From assembly GCA_937916415.1 (NCBI GenBank), contig CALGGH010000214.1, positions 1-12,738 on the forward strand: 12,738 nucleotides of DNA, given 5' to 3'. Source of the DNA: an uncultured Lachnospiraceae bacterium. Its GTDB lineage: Bacteria; Bacillota; Clostridia; Lachnospirales; Lachnospiraceae. Position numbers and translations under genes: made by a program. The notes beneath the pieces were generated by a model. That model was not told where the DNA came from and searched no databases. It saw nothing but the letters and a program-made list of their open reading frames with translations. Of the stretch, positions 1 through 6,281 are shown one piece after another (positions within the stretch are counted from its first letter, which is position 1; every line of letters begins with the position of its first letter).

Positions 1-1609
1 CCGATCCGCCTGAGCCTGAGTCCGAACCTCCTGATCCCGATTCGCCTGAACCTGAGTCCGAACTGCCCGACCCTGAGCCTCCTGAACCCGAACCGCCGTC
101 TCCGGCGTCATCGGATCCGTCTCCGTCTTCTCCTGATGGGGGATTCGTCGAATACTCATTTTCTATCACGATCTCCGTCACGTTGCCAAAGGCATCCCTG
201 ACCAGCACCGTGAAGCTGCCCGGTTCGTCCCTGGTCACGGTATTGTCCGACGTCCAAGTCTCACCTCCGTCATATGAATAGGGAGCCTCCGCCAGTCCCA
301 CGTCGCCGTCCGAGGCATTGATCACGAAGGTCCTGGGGCCGTCGCCTTCATGCCATTCGCCTGACGGTACGTCAAACTCCACCGACGGGCCCGTCACGTC
401 CACGTTGGTGATCGTCACGCTGGTGCGCGCCACGTTACCGCACGCATCCCGCACGCATATTTCCACGGTTCCTGACTCAGTGACAGTGAAGCTGGGCGAT
501 GCCTGCCAGGTGGTTCCCCCGTCAAAGGAATATGCCTCATCTGCCAGTCCCGCTCCCGGATTCCCGTCAGTCTGCGCATCCTCCGCGTAAACCGTTATCT
601 CGTTGGAACTGAGCCATTCATCACCATCGTCAAGCGCTACGTCCAGTATGGTCGGCACATCCGAATCTATGTTGGAGACCACTATCGAAACCGTGGCCGC
701 AGAAGCGTTGAACAGCCCGCCGTCCACGGATGCCTTCGCCGAATATCTGCCATTTGCATGAACCCGTGCGCTGCCTCCCGCGGAGGGAATCTGGTTGCCT
801 TCCCCGTCAAAAAAGCTGATGCTTCCGTATCCGTTTTGCGTAAGCACGCCATCCGGGTCAGACAGCGAAGCTTGCAGCGTGACGCCATCCGAAGCTGAAG
901 CCCATCCCGAATCCGCATTTGACAGCATAAGCGAACCATACTCCCTTTCCTCCAGCCCGCAGTCTGTCTCATATCTGTCGACTCCGCCCTCGATCTTGCC
1001 GCAGGAGAGGGCATATCCCATGACGGTCCTGTCGGTTCTGCCGCATATCCTGGACTCATGGGTTCTCTCGATGCCGAAGCCGGACAGCCTGTTCCATGCA
1101 TAGTCGTCATAATTGCTCATGTCATGATTTGCGGACGCGCAGTAATAGCATACGTCATTGAGAGTGATCTCATTATCTCCCTGACCGCAGTCCCCATGAT
1201 GAACCGTCACGTAGAGAGTGCCTATGTTCGTAAACGTTCCATGATTGGAGTTAGGACATGCCAGGATCTGCGAATTTCCGATCCTATACGTCAGGTACAG
1301 TTCGCAGTCGGCGTAGCAGTCTTCATTGTGCTCGTGATATATGGGATCCTGATAACATCCTCCGCGTGAAAAGGGATTTCCCTCATGCACGTGTGTCACC
1401 GCTTGCCCGTAACACCCGCCACCGCTTTCGGAACTGCCCGAATGTACGTGAGACAGCGTAACCGCGGATGATGACTCGTCTGCATTGCTTTCTATTGCGA
1501 ATGCATAAATAAAGGTAAGGTTGAGCAGCAAGCCCAACATGAGAGCCAGAACGCATCTGGCTACTGAATGAGCGGTCAGAAGACGCGCTCCGTTTAGATT
1601 TTTAGACAT
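1..1609 (-). CDS. Secreted Cys/His-repeat, Ig-like surface protein (3' end outside window)
   Basis: The reading frame is open from ATG 1609 to the window edge (536 residues), so the C-terminus is missing. A GGGAGG ribosome site at 1617-1622 lies 7 nt before the ATG. Residues 1-38 look like a signal peptide with a hydrophobic core at about 19-36 and a possible cut after YAFA. Residues 52-100 hold three H-x-H units (H54/H56, H73/H75, H92/H94), each followed by a Cys-Tyr (C66, C85, C98), the first two as GGCY. A Cys-rich part follows (C102, 118, 141, 154, 157, 189, 203, 217). Then come three Ig-like modules, about 225-312, 318-402 and 405-485; the last two share a Y-S-[FY]-D-G-G-x-T-W strand and a VRDA-GNV ending. 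From about 490 the chain is a Gly/Ser/Asp linker, as before a wall or membrane anchor. The role is probably adhesion or envelope structure. The overall architecture resembles uncharacterised Lachnospiraceae surface proteins; the ligand is unknown. Confidence 0.88.
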   Translation of the reverse strand, partial: MSKNLNGARLLTAHSVARCVLALMLGLLLNLTFIYAFAIESNADESSSAVTLSHVHSGSSESGGGCYGQAVTHVHEGNPFSRGGCYQDPIYHEHNEDCYADCELYLTYRIGNSQILACPNSNHGTFTNIGTLYVTVHHGDCGQGDNEITLNDVCYYCASANHDMSNYDDYAWNRLSGFGIERTHESRICGRTDRTVMGYALSCGKIEGGVDRYETDCGLEEREYGSLMLSNADSGWASASDGVTLQASLSDPDGVLTQNGYGSISFFDGEGNQIPSAGGSARVHANGRYSAKASVDGGLFNASAATVSIVVSNIDSDVPTILDVALDDGDEWLSSNEITVYAEDAQTDGNPGAGLADEAYSFDGGTTWQASPSFTVTESGTVEICVRDACGNVARTSVTITNVDVTGPSVEFDVPSGEWHEGDGPRTFVINASDGDVGLAEAPYSYDGGETWTSDNTVTRDEPGSFTVLVRDAFGNVTEIVIENEYSTNPPSGEDGDGSDDAGDGGSGSGGSGSGSSDSGSGESGSGGSDSGSGGS

Positions 1610-1684
1610 AAAAAAACCTCCCGTAAAATAGGCTAAACGTTATCGATATGAACTCGTAACACCTCTTTTACAACAGGTGAATAC

Positions 1685-1713
1685 AGTATAGCACGTAAAG
1701 ACGTGTCTGTCTA
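1685..1713 (-). promoter_or_regulatory. Sigma-A-type promoter for the surface protein gene
   Basis: Read on the minus strand, TAGACA (1713-1708) and TATACT (1690-1685) are separated by exactly 17 nt, close to the TTGACA/TATAAT consensus. Transcription would start near 1678 and give a leader of about 70 nt. A short stem, CACCT/AGGTG (1675-1679 with 1660-1664, 10-nt loop), would form almost at the 5' end of that transcript and might stabilise it; this last point is inference. Confidence 0.65.
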
Positions 1714-1740
1714 TAGAAAAAAATTTAGTAATATAGTAAA

Positions 1741-1814
1741 ATTGGGCGTGGAAATACATCCATGTATTTCCGGACACGCCCCGTCCCATCCGTGGTACAT
1801 TGGGCGTGGAAATA
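1741..1814 (+). repeat. Duplicated 16-nt motif with inverted copy: alternative hairpins before the glycosyltransferase
   Basis: The 16-nt motif ATTGGGCGTGGAAATA occurs at 1741-1756 and again, identically, at 1799-1814. Between the copies lies an imperfect inverted copy (1762-1781). The first copy pairs with it as GGGCGTG/CACGCCC (1744-1750 with 1775-1781) plus GAAATACAT/ATGTATTTC (1751-1759 with 1762-1770), leaving a 4-nt bulge at 1771-1774 and a 2-nt turn. The second copy can pair with the same inverted segment (1802-1808 with 1775-1781, 1809-1814 with 1765-1770), so the two folds exclude each other. The glycosyltransferase ribosome site begins 13 nt after the second copy. It could be an RNA switch, a multi-site operator or a mobile-repeat remnant; the sequence alone does not decide. 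Confidence 0.6.
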
Positions 1815-1837
1815 TAAAGAAACAGTTGGGAGAAATA

Positions 1838-2884
1838 ATGATAACAATATCCGTATGCATGATAGTCAAAAACGAATCAGACGTGCTGTCCCGGTGCCTG
1901 GACTCTCTCCGCGGCATATGGGACGAGCTCATCATAGTGGACACCGGCTCCGTGGATGACACCAAAGAGATAGCCCGCCGGTATACCGACCGCGTATATG
2001 ATTTTGAATGGATCGGTGACTTCGCCGCCGCCAGAAATTTTGCACTCTCGCACGCGACCTGCGATTACGTCTACACGGCCGACGCGGACGAGATCCTCGA
2101 AGGCGAAAACCGTGATTCCTTCCTGGCCCTCAAGGACTGCCTGGATGAATCCGTCGACGTGATTCAGATGTACTACGGCAACCAGCTCGACAACGGCACG
2201 GTCTATAATTTCGACAAGGAGCTTAGGCCCAAGCTGTTTAAGCGCGTCCGCCCGATCCGTTTCATGGATCCCATCCACGAGACCCTGGACCTGGACGTAA
2301 GGGTGATCGACGTCGACATAGTGATCACCCACAGGCCAACTTCGGTTCACAGCGGCAGGGACCTGGACGTCTTCGGACGCATGATCCAGGAGGGAACCCG
2401 CATCAGCTCCAGGCTGCAGAAATTCCTGGACAGGGAGCTTTATCTGTGCGATGACGCGGATCAGCTTGAGCGTTTCGCCCCATACCTGCGTGCCGTGACC
2501 GGGGATCCTGACAGGACGCAGGATGAGATTCTTGAGGCCTGTACCCTGCTGGCCAGGTATCATCGCATCACGGAGGATTACCCGGCCATGTTTGATCAAG
2601 CGCTCAAGGTGATCGCCATTGAGTCCAATTCTGAGATCTGCACGGAGCTCGGACACTATTATCTGAATAAAAAGGATTATGACAACGCCGCCATATGGTA
2701 TTACAATGCAGCCCATGAGACGGCTCCCATACTCAGCATTCACGCCGGCAGCGACGTACCGCTAAACGGCCTGGCCGACGTATATGATGCACTGGGCATG
2801 GCTGACATGGCGGACGAATACAGGGCCAGGGCCAGGGAACCCGTGGATCTGCAGCTTAGGCACTGTAAACAAATAACTTCCTAA
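1838..2884 (+). CDS. Family-2 glycosyltransferase with C-terminal TPR-like region
   Basis: 348 residues from ATG 1838, preceded by GGGAGA at 1828-1833. The frame is open 45 codons further up to an ATG at 1703, but that stretch runs through the repeat element, and the family typically starts with the ISVCMIVKNE strand, so 1838 is preferred. The GT-A fold is evident: SVCMIVKNE (5-13), VDTGS (34-38), the DFAAARNFAL segment (61-70) and a DxD-type metal/nucleotide-sugar site in TADADE (80-85). From about residue 230 the sequence is helical, with TPR-like character at about 260-345 (ELGHYYLNKKDYDNAAIWYY and a second unit). This architecture is shared with SunS-like peptide/protein glycosyltransferases and with envelope-glycan enzymes. 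It is predicted cytoplasmic and would use a nucleotide sugar. The acceptor is unknown; the divergent surface-protein gene is one candidate, by inference only. Confidence 0.88.
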   Translation: MITISVCMIVKNESDVLSRCLDSLRGIWDELIIVDTGSVDDTKEIARRYTDRVYDFEWIGDFAAARNFALSHATCDYVYTADADEILEGENRDSFLALKDCLDESVDVIQMYYGNQLDNGTVYNFDKELRPKLFKRVRPIRFMDPIHETLDLDVRVIDVDIVITHRPTSVHSGRDLDVFGRMIQEGTRISSRLQKFLDRELYLCDDADQLERFAPYLRAVTGDPDRTQDEILEACTLLARYHRITEDYPAMFDQALKVIAIESNSEICTELGHYYLNKKDYDNAAIWYYNAAHETAPILSIHAGSDVPLNGLADVYDALGMADMADEYRARAREPVDLQLRHCKQITS

Positions 2885-2962
2885 TCTGCTTGTCTGAATT
2901 ACCATGTGGCGGCGTTGTCGTCAGTCGCCGTAGTTAAATCAAGTAAATGATCGGAGGAATAC

Positions 2963-4021
2963 ATGAGCTGGAATGCAAACGTGAGACGCGTCGTTCCGTA
3001 CGTACCCGGCGAACAGCCTAAATCCACGGACGTCGTTAAGTTAAACACCAATGAGAATCCCTATCCCCCCGCTCCCGCAGTGAGAAAGGCCCTGCAGGAG
3101 ATGTCTGCGGGATATGACCTGTTGCGCAAATATCCCGACCCGGATGCATCCATCCTGACCGATGCGCTGTCAGAGGCTTACGGCATCGATCCTGACCGCA
3201 TCTTTGTCGGAGTCGGAAGCGACGACGTGCTGGCGATGGCATTTCAGACCTTTTTTAATTCCGACAGGCCGGTGCTCTTTGCCGACGTGACCTATTCATT
3301 TTACAAGGTATGGTGTGAGCTCTTTGACATACCGTACGAGCTCGTGCCGGTGCGTGACGACTTTACGATTGATCCCGATGCATACAAATTGCCTAATGGC
3401 GGCATCGTGATCGCCAATCCCAACGCCCCCACCTCCATGGCGATGGACGTGAGCGTGCTGGAATCGGTCATATCAGGCAATCCCGATTCGGTAGTGATCG
3501 TGGATGAAGCATACGTGGATTTTGGAGGTGCTTCCATGCTGCCATTCCTGGATGGCCATGACAACCTGCTGGTCGTTCAGACCTTTTCCAAATCCAGGTC
3601 CATGGCCGGTGCGCGCATAGGCATGGCATTCGGCCAGCCGCAGCTCATCTCTTACCTGAAGGACGTCAAGTTCTCCTTTAATTCATATACGATGAGCCAG
3701 GAGGTACAGAGGGTCGGAGCTGCTTCACTTTCGGACGTGCAATACTTCACGGATACGCTGCACCGCATAATCCGGACCCGTGACGCGGCCGTTCCACGTC
3801 TCAAAAAGCTTGGCTTTACGTGCCTGCCCGGTTCCGCCAACTTTCTGTTTGCGACTCACGTAAGCAGGCCCGCCGTGGAAATTTTTGATGAGCTCAAAAG
3901 GCGAAACATATTCGTCAGGCATTTTGACCAGCCCAGGATCAGCAATTACCTGAGGATCACCATAGGAACGGATGAGGAAATGGAGAAGCTTTACGCCGCC
4001 CTTTCCGAGATCCTGCAGTAA
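2963..4021 (+). CDS. hisC: Histidinol-phosphate aminotransferase family protein
   Basis: 352 residues, normal for HisC, starting at ATG 2963 with a GGAGGA ribosome site at 2953-2958. It is a class I/II PLP-dependent aminotransferase. Visible signatures are the LNTNENPYPP opening (27-36), the RKYPDPD stretch (55-61), GVGSDD (83-88), ANPNAPT (151-157) around the cofactor-contacting Asn, VDEAYVDF (180-187) with the PLP-ring Asp, TFSK (207-210) with Lys210 as the Schiff-base lysine, R218 in GARIG, and a C-terminal LRITIG substrate-carboxylate region. HisC converts imidazole-acetol phosphate and glutamate into histidinol phosphate and 2-oxoglutarate in histidine synthesis. No other his gene is in the window, so it could also serve aromatic amino acids, as some HisC paralogues do. 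It lies 78 nt after the glycosyltransferase and 33 nt before the next gene, probably in one operon. The family assignment is firm; the substrate is inferred. Confidence 0.9.
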   Translation: MSWNANVRRVVPYVPGEQPKSTDVVKLNTNENPYPPAPAVRKALQEMSAGYDLLRKYPDPDASILTDALSEAYGIDPDRIFVGVGSDDVLAMAFQTFFNSDRPVLFADVTYSFYKVWCELFDIPYELVPVRDDFTIDPDAYKLPNGGIVIANPNAPTSMAMDVSVLESVISGNPDSVVIVDEAYVDFGGASMLPFLDGHDNLLVVQTFSKSRSMAGARIGMAFGQPQLISYLKDVKFSFNSYTMSQEVQRVGAASLSDVQYFTDTLHRIIRTRDAAVPRLKKLGFTCLPGSANFLFATHVSRPAVEIFDELKRRNIFVRHFDQPRISNYLRITIGTDEEMEKLYAALSEILQ

Positions 4022-4054
4022 ATCATCAAATCATCTGATCAAAAGAGGTATGAC

Positions 4055-4555
4055 ATGACTACTATCCAACAATACTTAACCGTTTTTTTCATTTCCATGG
4101 TTCCCCTGGTCGAACTCAGGGGCGCAATTCCCTTTGCATACGGCTTTAAGGCCGCCAATCCGGAATTCAACCTGCTGCTCGGATACGTGCTGATCGCCAT
4201 CGGCAACATGATACCCGTACCGATCATCTTTTTCTTTGCCCGCAAGGTCCTGGAGTGGGGCGCGGACAAGCCAGTCATCGGCAGGTTCTTCACTTTTTGC
4301 CTCGAAAAGGGACATAAGGGCGGCGAGAAGCTGCAGTCCAAGGCAGGGCGTGGCCTCTTCGTGGCGCTGATGCTCTTCGTCGGCATCCCGTTGCCCGGTA
4401 CCGGAGCCTGGACCGGAACCCTGGCCGCATCGATCCTCGACATGAAGTTTAAGGACAGCATTATAGCCGTGATCTGCGGCGTGGCGCTGGCGGGCGTCAT
4501 AGTCGGAGTCATCTGCACGCTGGGCTTCGGTGCCTGGCTTGGCATCACGGGTTGA
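4055..4555 (+). CDS. Small multi-drug export family membrane protein
   Basis: 166 residues, starting at ATG 4055 with AGAGG at 4044-4048 upstream. It matches the COG2426/PF06695 type ('putative small multi-drug export protein'). The opening TVFFISMVPLVELRGAIP contains the family's membrane-embedded P-x-x-E-x-R-G-A-x-P motif (about 17-26). A second motif, GIPLPGTGAWTG (about 109-120), follows a polar, Lys-rich cytoplasmic loop (about 75-95). About four to five hydrophobic segments are visible: roughly 5-25, 43-64, 100-125 and 135-163 (the last perhaps two passes). The family is related to DedA-like small membrane proteins with re-entrant loops. The drug-export name is historical and the transported substrate, if any, is unknown. 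The gene sits between hisC and the methyltransferase, only 6 nt before the latter, so the two are probably co-translated. Confidence 0.88.
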   Translation: MTTIQQYLTVFFISMVPLVELRGAIPFAYGFKAANPEFNLLLGYVLIAIGNMIPVPIIFFFARKVLEWGADKPVIGRFFTFCLEKGHKGGEKLQSKAGRGLFVALMLFVGIPLPGTGAWTGTLAASILDMKFKDSIIAVICGVALAGVIVGVICTLGFGAWLGITG

Positions 4556-4561
4556 TCACTC

Positions 4562-5320
4562 ATGAGCGGAAACAGCTACAACAGATTTGCATACGTATAT
4601 GACGTCTTCATGTCCGGCGAACCATATGAGGAATGGTCCAGGGAACTCTCAGGGCTCATCACCAGACACGGCAGGGCCGCGCTCGCCCCATCGGAATGCA
4701 CCATCCTGGACCTGGGCTGCGGAACCGGCGTGATGACGCGGCTGCTGCACGACATGGGATATGACGTGACGGGACTGGACCTGTCAGAGGACATGCTGGC
4801 CGTGGCGTCTTCATATGATGACGGCATACTCTACGTCAATCAGGACATGCGTGAGCTCGAACTGCCATATTCCTTTGACTGCATGATCAGCGTCTATGAC
4901 AGCATCAATTATCTGACTAGGGACGAGGACCTGCTCAAGTGCTTTGGGCGGGTTCACGAGTACCTCGAGCCTGACGGTCTCTTCATATTCGACTTCCACA
5001 CGGTAAACTATTATGCGGAAATAGGTGAATCCACGATCGCGGAAAACCGCGACGAAGGAAGCTTCATCTGGGAAAACCATTATGATCCCGACACGCATTT
5101 GAATGAATATGACCTGACGCTCTACGTCCGTGATGAGGACGACAGGTACTCACGGTCGGAGGAAACCCACTTGCAGCGGGGTTACGATCTGGACGAAATG
5201 ACCAGGATGCTCGGACAATCCGGTTTCTCCACGATCGAGTATTATGATGCGGATACGGGCAGCATACCCGCTGAAGGAACGGGACGCATACGGATCGTTC
5301 TGAGGAAAACAGACATCTGA
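4562..5320 (+). CDS. Class I SAM-dependent methyltransferase
   Basis: 252 residues, starting at ATG 4562, 6 nt after the preceding stop. There is no clear Shine-Dalgarno site, which suggests translational coupling to the membrane-protein gene. The Rossmann-type SAM site is clear: ILDLGCGTG (48-56, motif I), an acidic residue after strand 2 in GLDLSEDML (71-79) to hold the ribose, then the VNQDMREL segment (about 94-101) and SVYDSINYL (about 110-118) as the motif IV region. The opening YNRFAYVYDVFMSGEPYEEW is the common start of the small-molecule methyltransferase group (Methyltransf_25/11 type) in Firmicutes. The acidic C-terminal half (about 165-250) would form the substrate cap. The protein is cytoplasmic. 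Nothing in the sequence identifies the methyl acceptor, and its neighbours do not settle it. Confidence 0.88.
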   Translation: MSGNSYNRFAYVYDVFMSGEPYEEWSRELSGLITRHGRAALAPSECTILDLGCGTGVMTRLLHDMGYDVTGLDLSEDMLAVASSYDDGILYVNQDMRELELPYSFDCMISVYDSINYLTRDEDLLKCFGRVHEYLEPDGLFIFDFHTVNYYAEIGESTIAENRDEGSFIWENHYDPDTHLNEYDLTLYVRDEDDRYSRSEETHLQRGYDLDEMTRMLGQSGFSTIEYYDADTGSIPAEGTGRIRIVLRKTDI

Positions 5321-5352
5321 AAAAACAGCCGGGAGAAATCAGGCCGTCCCGG
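5321..5352 (-). other. Hairpin with a T-tract on the minus strand (terminator-like, antisense)
   Basis: CCGGGA (5329-5334) and TCCCGG (5347-5352) form a 6-bp GC stem with a 12-nt loop, extendable by one G-U pair. Read on the minus strand, the stem is followed after 3 nt by six T, the layout of an intrinsic terminator. The genes on both sides run on the plus strand, where no T-tract follows. It could limit antisense transcription arriving from the convergent cluster, or be fortuitous. Confidence 0.35.
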
Positions 5353-5388
5353 TCAGAAGGACTTATGCGACAGAAAGGCAGGACGGAC

Positions 5389-6261
5389 ATGGACGAATTG
5401 GTAAGGGCAATGGCAGACAACGCACAGCTACGGTGCTTTGCGATCAAAACGACCGAAATGGTCGAGACGGCCAGGCGCGCGCACGATACGTTTCCGGTGG
5501 TGACGGCCGCGCTCGGACGCCTGATGAGCGGCGCCGCCATGATGGCCAGCATGATGGACGCCGAGGAAGGACTGCTGACGCTGCAGGTGGACGGTGCAGG
5601 TGACGTAGGCGGACTCGTAGTAACGGCTGATGCGGGCGGCCACGTCAAGGGCTATGCCAAAAATCCAGCCGCCATATGCCCCGCAAGTCCCGCCGGCAAG
5701 CTGGACGTGGGACGGATAATCGGTCCGGGTTTTCTGACCGTGATCAGGGATACCGGCAACGCCGATCCGTATAACTCGCGCATCGAACTGGTCTCGGGCG
5801 AGATAGGCGACGACCTCGCCCAGTATTTCGTGGCATCCGAGCAGGTGCCCTCCGGCGTGGGACTGGGTGTGCTGATGAACAGGGACAATACGGTCAGGGT
5901 GGCAGGAGGCTTCATCATACAGCTGATGCCCTTTGCGTCAGACGAATGCGTATCCCGTCTCGAAGAAGCCCTTTCACGCGTGACTTCGGTGACCGCGCTG
6001 TTAGATGCCGGCATCGATCCCGAGGAAATGCTCCGCAGCATATTGAAAGGGGTGGACGTGGAGATCACGGACAGGATGCCGGTTGCCTTTAGGTGCAACT
6101 GTTCAAGGAACAGGGTCGAAAATGCCCTGATCAGCCTCGGGCGCAGCCAGCTGGAAGAACTGGCCGGCGACAATGAGCCAATCGAGATGAAATGCCAGTT
6201 CTGCAACACGGCCTATTCTTTTTCACCCCTGGAAATACGCGAGCTGCTAAATAGCCTGTGA
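5389..6261 (+). CDS. hslO: Hsp33 redox-regulated molecular chaperone
   Basis: 290 residues from ATG 5389. An in-frame ATG at 5365 would add 8 residues (MRQKGRTD); it also has an upstream AAGGA, but the family usually begins at about MDELVRAMA, so 5389 is preferred with moderate certainty. Hsp33 is a cytoplasmic holdase that is reduced and zinc-bound when idle; oxidation of its cysteines releases zinc, unfolds the C-terminal switch and exposes a client-binding surface. All four switch cysteines are present: C236-x-C238 and C269-x-x-C272, spaced as in the family. Typical N-domain stretches are visible: ALGRLMSGAAMMASMM (41-56), the VDGAGDVGGL segment (67-76) and GYAKNP (88-93). The length is normal. 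It is 68 nt after the methyltransferase and is the last gene of the rightward series. In an anaerobe it would guard proteins during oxidative or bleach stress. Confidence 0.95.
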   Translation: MDELVRAMADNAQLRCFAIKTTEMVETARRAHDTFPVVTAALGRLMSGAAMMASMMDAEEGLLTLQVDGAGDVGGLVVTADAGGHVKGYAKNPAAICPASPAGKLDVGRIIGPGFLTVIRDTGNADPYNSRIELVSGEIGDDLAQYFVASEQVPSGVGLGVLMNRDNTVRVAGGFIIQLMPFASDECVSRLEEALSRVTSVTALLDAGIDPEEMLRSILKGVDVEITDRMPVAFRCNCSRNRVENALISLGRSQLEELAGDNEPIEMKCQFCNTAYSFSPLEIRELLNSL

Positions 6262-6281
6262 ACAGGAACCGTCCCCTGTGA
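6255..6281. repeat. Short palindromic element between convergent genes
   Basis: The 20-nt gap between the two convergent stop codons, plus the end of hslO, contains CCTGT-GA-ACAGG (6255-6266, perfect) followed by a second CCTGTGA at 6275-6281. ACAGG (6262-6266) can therefore pair either way. On the minus strand the core reads ACAGGGGACGGTTCCTGT, a form that resembles short dispersed palindromic repeats I recall from other Clostridia; that comparison is from memory. It could act as a weak bidirectional transcript end, although no T-tract is present. Confidence 0.4.

Noticed and set aside
1..145. Repetitive Ser/Gly coding sequence considered as a CRISPR or tandem-repeat array
   Set aside because: It translates in frame as a continuation of the surface protein, with no regular spacer structure.
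682..1110. 142-residue minus-strand ORF and overlapping plus-strand ORFs at 318-1461
   Set aside because: They are other-frame shadows of the surface-protein gene, which is open in one frame from 1609 to base 1 with a signal peptide and Ig-like repeats.
1703..1837. In-frame upstream extension of the glycosyltransferase from ATG 1703 (45 extra residues)
   Set aside because: It runs through the repeat/hairpin element, has no ribosome site, and the family begins at the strand encoded from 1838, which has its own GGGAGA site.
1877..2743. 288-residue minus-strand ORF
   Set aside because: It lies antisense inside the glycosyltransferase, whose protein has clear family motifs; the antisense translation resembles no family I know and has no ribosome site or operon context.
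2905..2930. CGGCG/CGCCG inverted repeat between the glycosyltransferase and hisC as a terminator
   Set aside because: It is only 5 bp with an 11-nt loop and no T-tract; the genes are probably co-transcribed.
4039..4563. 174-residue minus-strand ORF opposite the small membrane protein
   Set aside because: The plus-strand product matches the PF06695 type with its motifs; the antisense ORF is a Ser/Pro/Met-rich shadow.
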